Made by a program: the position numbers and the translations under genes
Notes under the pieces: model-generated
What the model saw: the letters and a program-made list of their open reading frames with translations, nothing else
Databases searched by the model: none
Told to the model about the DNA's origin: nothing
Source of the DNA: Alphaproteobacteria bacterium
Lineage (GTDB): Bacteria; Pseudomonadota; Alphaproteobacteria; RF32; CAG-239
Assembly (NCBI GenBank): GCA_015062345.1
Contig: SUUV01000009.1
Coordinates: forward strand, 1-46,292
Direction: 5' to 3'
Length of the DNA: 46,292 nt
Shown here: positions 43,209-46,292 of the stretch, piece after piece
Position numbering within the stretch: position 1 is the first letter of the stretch
How the letters are laid out: each line of letters begins with the position of its first letter

Positions 43209-44123
43209 ATGGCATTTGAAAGATTAAAAGCAAAAAGAAAAGGTATAAAATATTTACCATTCAAGCAAGATGGTAAAACCTATAACCTTTATGATATGCC
43301 CAAAGGCTTTGTTATTAAAGGCAATTTAGATTTAAGCTATATAGGTTTAACCGAGCTTCCGGATTTATCTGAAGTTGTGGTAAAAGGAAATTTTGATTGC
43401 CCTGATAATAAACTAACCTCGTTAAAAGGCGCTCCTAAAGAAGTTGGCGGATATTTTTATTGCTATAGAAATCAACTAACATCATTAGAAGGAGCTCCTC
43501 AAACGGTTGGTGGAATATTTGATTGCCATTCTAATCAACTAACATCATTAGAAGGAGCCCCTCAAACGGTTGGTGATGGTTTTAGGTGCTCTTATAATAA
43601 ACTAACATCGTTAGAAGGCGCTCCTAAAGAAATTGGCGGAGAGTTTCTTTGCCAATCTAATGAACTAACATCGTTAGAAGGCGTGCCTCAAAAAGTTTAC
43701 GGAATATTTGATTGCTCTTATAATAAACTAAGATCGTTAAAAGGTGCTCCTAAAGAAATTGGCGAATATTTTATTTGCCGTAATAATCAACTAACATCGT
43801 TGGTCGGGTTACCTCTGATGATAGAAAGTGGGACAATTTATTGCGGTAAATCCTTAGAAAACAAATACGGATTTAATTTTGATTATAATGAGGAAGGTGT
43901 TTCATATAAACAATTATGCGCATCTCCACTTTATAAAAGTGAAACAGCAATGAACAGAGTTCGAAATAAATTACCGCAAAAGATTGAAACCAAACCGGCT
44001 TCAAAAAAACAACACAAAAAGGTAGAAACAAAAACAAAACAGCAAGAAGAAGCATTTGAAAAAATCAATGCCGAATTTAGCCAGTGGCTTAAAGACAACT
44101 CCGCTAAACCTACAAGAGAATAA
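43209..44123 (+). CDS. Leucine-rich repeat protein, paralogue 2
   Basis: 304 aa. Same head, tail and closing NSAKPTRE as paralogue 1. Six 21-aa repeats but in a different order of variants; unit 5 has VPQKVYGIFDC and unit 6 starts LRSLKGAPKEIG. Starts 42 bp after paralogue 1 behind the same ATGATAATAAGGATAA leader. Confidence 0.85.
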   Translation: MAFERLKAKRKGIKYLPFKQDGKTYNLYDMPKGFVIKGNLDLSYIGLTELPDLSEVVVKGNFDCPDNKLTSLKGAPKEVGGYFYCYRNQLTSLEGAPQTVGGIFDCHSNQLTSLEGAPQTVGDGFRCSYNKLTSLEGAPKEIGGEFLCQSNELTSLEGVPQKVYGIFDCSYNKLRSLKGAPKEIGEYFICRNNQLTSLVGLPLMIESGTIYCGKSLENKYGFNFDYNEEGVSYKQLCASPLYKSETAMNRVRNKLPQKIETKPASKKQHKKVETKTKQQEEAFEKINAEFSQWLKDNSAKPTRE

Positions 44124-44150
44124 GCTAAATATGATAATAAGGATAAACCG

Positions 44151-44810
44151 ATGATGTTAATTGAGCTAAACGCAAAAAGAAAAGGTATAAAATATTTACC
44201 GTTCGAGCAAGATGGCGAAACCTATAACCTTTATGATATGCCCAAAGGCTTTGTTATTGAAGGTGATTTAGATTTAATCAATATAGGTTTAACCGAGCTT
44301 CCGGATTTATCTGAAGTTGTGGTAAAAGGAGGTTTTTATTGCTCTTATAATCAACTAACATCATTAGAAGGTGCTCCACAAAAAGTTGACGGAGATTTTT
44401 ATTGCAATAGCAATCAACTAACATCGTTAGAAGGCGCTCCTAAAGAAATTGGCGAATATTTTATTTGCTTTGATAATCAACTAACTTCGTTGGTCGGGTT
44501 ACCTCTGATGAAAGAAAGTATGAAAATTTATTGCGATGATTCCTTAGGAAATAAATATGGTTTTTCAGATACCTGCAATGATGGTGTTCCATATGAACAA
44601 TTATGTGCATCTCCAGTTTATAAAAGTGAAACAGCAATGAACAGAGTTCGAAGCAAATTACCGCAAGAAAATATTGAAACCAAACCTGTTTCAACAAAAC
44701 AACAAGAAAAGGCAGAAACAAAAACAAAGCAACAAGAAGCATTTGAAAGAATCAATGCCGAATTTAGCCAGTGGCTTAAAGACAACTCCGCTAAACCTAC
44801 AAGAGAATAA
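44151..44810 (+). CDS. Leucine-rich repeat protein, paralogue 3 (short)
   Basis: 219 aa with the same head and tail but only two full 21-aa repeats, so the shortest of the family. The length difference is whole repeat units, as expected from unequal recombination. The ATG at 44151 is spaced from AAGGA as in the other genes; the first residues (MMLIELNAKRKG) differ slightly from MAFERLKAKRKG. Confidence 0.83.
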   Translation: MMLIELNAKRKGIKYLPFEQDGETYNLYDMPKGFVIEGDLDLINIGLTELPDLSEVVVKGGFYCSYNQLTSLEGAPQKVDGDFYCNSNQLTSLEGAPKEIGEYFICFDNQLTSLVGLPLMKESMKIYCDDSLGNKYGFSDTCNDGVPYEQLCASPVYKSETAMNRVRSKLPQENIETKPVSTKQQEKAETKTKQQEAFERINAEFSQWLKDNSAKPTRE

Positions 44811-44837
44811 GCTAAATATGATAATAAGGATAAACCG

Positions 44838-45671
44838 ATGGCATTTAATAGATTAAAAGCAAAAATAAAAGGTATAAAATATTTACCATTCAAGCAAGAT
44901 GGTAAAACCTATAACCTTTATGATATGCCAAAAGGCTTCGTTATTAAAGGTAATTTGAATTTAAGAGGTAAAGATTTAACCGAGCTTCCGGATTTATCTG
45001 AAGTTGTGGTAAAAGAAGGTTTTTATTGCGATGACAATCAACTAACATCGTTAAAAGGTGCTCCTCAAGAAGTTGGTGGAAATTTTATTTGCGATAACAA
45101 TCAACTAACATCGTTAGAAGGTGCCCCGAAAGAAGTTGGCAGAGGTTTTTATTGCTATTCTAATCAACTAACCTCATTAGAAGGTGCTCCTAAAGAAGTT
45201 GGCGGAGATTTTTATTGCCATTCTAATCAACTAACATCGTTAGAAGGCGCGCCTCAAAAAGTTGGCGGATATTTTGATTGCCATTCTAATCAACTAACAT
45301 CGTTAGAAGGTTCTCCTAAAGAAGTTGGCGGAGATTTTTATTGCCATTCTAATCAACTAACATCGTTGGTCGGATTACCTCAGATGAAAGAAGGGCATAT
45401 TCGTTGTGATGATTCTTTAGGAAACAAATATGGGCTTAGTAGCGTTTTTTCATATACACAATTATGTGAATCTCCACTTTATAAAAGTGAATCAGCAATG
45501 AACAGAGTTCGAAGCAAATTACCGCAAGAAAATATTGAAACCAAACCTGTTTCAACAAAGCAACAAGAAAAGACAGAAACAAAAACAAAACAACAAGAAG
45601 CATTTGAAAAGACCAATGCCGAATTTAGCCAGTGGCTTAAAGACAACTCCGCTAAACCTACAAGAGAATAA
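44838..45671 (+). CDS. Leucine-rich repeat protein, paralogue 4
   Basis: 277 aa, five full 21-aa repeats between the shared head and tail. Several repeats are nearly identical in DNA (GGAGATTTTTATTGCCATTC recurs), pointing to recent duplication or gene conversion. The gene follows paralogue 3 by 27 bp with an identical leader. Confidence 0.85.
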   Translation: MAFNRLKAKIKGIKYLPFKQDGKTYNLYDMPKGFVIKGNLNLRGKDLTELPDLSEVVVKEGFYCDDNQLTSLKGAPQEVGGNFICDNNQLTSLEGAPKEVGRGFYCYSNQLTSLEGAPKEVGGDFYCHSNQLTSLEGAPQKVGGYFDCHSNQLTSLEGSPKEVGGDFYCHSNQLTSLVGLPQMKEGHIRCDDSLGNKYGLSSVFSYTQLCESPLYKSESAMNRVRSKLPQENIETKPVSTKQQEKTETKTKQQEAFEKTNAEFSQWLKDNSAKPTRE

Positions 45672-45698
45672 GCTAAATATGATAATAAGGAAAAACAG

Positions 45699-46292
45699 AT
45701 GGCATTAAGTAAACTAACCGCAAAAATAAAAGATATAAAATATCTACCATTCACGCAAGGTTGCATAACCTATAACCTTTATGATATGCCCAAAGGCTTT
45801 GTTATTAAAGGTAATTTGGATTTATGGAACAAAGGTTTAACCGAACTTCCTGATTTATCTGAAGTTGTGGTAAAAGGATATTTTAATTGCTCTCAAAATC
45901 AACTAACATCGTTAGAAGGTGCTCCTCAAAGAGTTGGCGGAGATTTTTATTGCAATTATAATCGACTAACATCGTTAGAAGGTGCTCCGAAAGAAGTTGG
46001 CGGAGATTTTGGTTGCAGAGAGAATAAACTAACATCGTTAAAAGGCGCGCCTCAAACGGTTGGCGGAGATTTTTATTGCTCTGATAATCAACTAACATCT
46101 TTGGTCGGGTTACCTCTGATGAAAGAAAGTATGAAAATTTATTGCGATGATTCCTTAATGAAGAAATACGGATTTTATATTGATGATGACCTCTCATATG
46201 AACAATTATGTGAATCTCCACTTTATAAAAGTGAAACAGCAATGAACAGAGTTCGAAGCAAATTACCGCCAAAACAGGTAGAAACAAAAGAG
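45699..46292 (+). CDS. Leucine-rich repeat protein, paralogue 5 (cut by window end)
   Basis: At least 198 codons, open at the window edge. Head MALSKLTAKIKDIKYLPFTQ, N-cap unit, three 21-aa repeats, the LVGLPLMKES cap and the start of the tail (SPLYKSETAMNRVRSKLP). The leader and AAGGA site match the other four. The first 20 residues diverge most from the consensus (SKLTAKIKDIKYLP, TQGCITYNL). The array may continue beyond the window. Confidence 0.83.
   Translation, partial: MALSKLTAKIKDIKYLPFTQGCITYNLYDMPKGFVIKGNLDLWNKGLTELPDLSEVVVKGYFNCSQNQLTSLEGAPQRVGGDFYCNYNRLTSLEGAPKEVGGDFGCRENKLTSLKGAPQTVGGDFYCSDNQLTSLVGLPLMKESMKIYCDDSLMKKYGFYIDDDLSYEQLCESPLYKSETAMNRVRSKLPPKQVETKE

Noticed and set aside
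42262..45671. Secreted LRR effector with Sec signal
   Set aside because: The N-terminus is basic and hydrophilic without a hydrophobic core; export by another route cannot be judged from sequence.
42442..46120. 63-bp repeats as CRISPR or intergenic satellite
   Set aside because: They are in-frame coding LRR units in five ORFs with ribosome sites.

Overview
The window is a chromosomal segment of an AT-rich bacterium, most likely a host-associated (gut-type) alphaproteobacterium. Supporting evidence: the core order rplU-rpmA-obgE-rsfS; tRNA-Gln and tRNA-Asp of proteobacterial type; a DUF3768 protein, which I know mainly from Alphaproteobacteria; and Shine-Dalgarno sites of AGGAG/AAGGA type. 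I cannot assign genus or species.

Layout. (1) 1-5240: housekeeping DNA. A small secreted DUF4402-like protein is followed by a leftward ribosome/GTPase cluster (L21, L27, ObgE, RsfS), a secreted nuclease, a lipoprotein and a membrane protein. (2) 5252-6900: a leftward MORN-type repeat protein whose promoter carries a run of nine G between -35 and -10. (3) 6945-7019: tRNA-Gln, followed by a roughly 19-kb island bounded by direct repeats (about 7028-7165 and 26143-26290). The island opens with a compact leftward defence block: Mod, an AbiTii protein, a DUF3644/HEPN-like protein, a type III Res and a reverse transcriptase of the Abi/UG defence type. A DUF4268 protein, a DUF4143 ATPase and a small Cys-rich membrane protein lie upstream. 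(4) 18430-26300: decayed mobile DNA with short gene cassettes (DUF3768, DUF6119, histidine phosphatase, two orphans), separated by a recurring terminator/hairpin repeat. (5) 26370-31925: a GNAT-Nudix fusion, a second, inverted MORN module interrupted by an amber codon, a structured RNA candidate, and several gene remnants. (6) 32365-35500: core-like genes (SGNH hydrolase, rubrerythrin, M23 peptidase, tRNA-Asp). (7) 35636-46292: a decayed copy of the first secreted gene, then a leftward three-gene operon (AAA+ ATPase, 104-aa protein, HExxH/VWA protein with a long acidic repeat). Divergent from it is a rightward tandem array of five paralogous leucine-rich repeat proteins; the last runs off the window.

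How the genes may work together. The five leftward genes from 15479 to 7315 are nearly contiguous and read as one anti-phage operon. In it a type III restriction-modification pair encloses two abortive-infection-type genes, with an RT at the end. The AAA+/104-aa/VWA operon is a MoxR-VWA type machine whose VWA partner also has a metallopeptidase motif. Its 195-bp divergent promoter region is shared with the LRR array, so a functional link is possible but unproven. The two MORN modules share promoter, leader and C-terminal motif and look like a duplicated, possibly phase-variable, surface or secreted family. No database search was available; all family names rest on motif recognition by eye.
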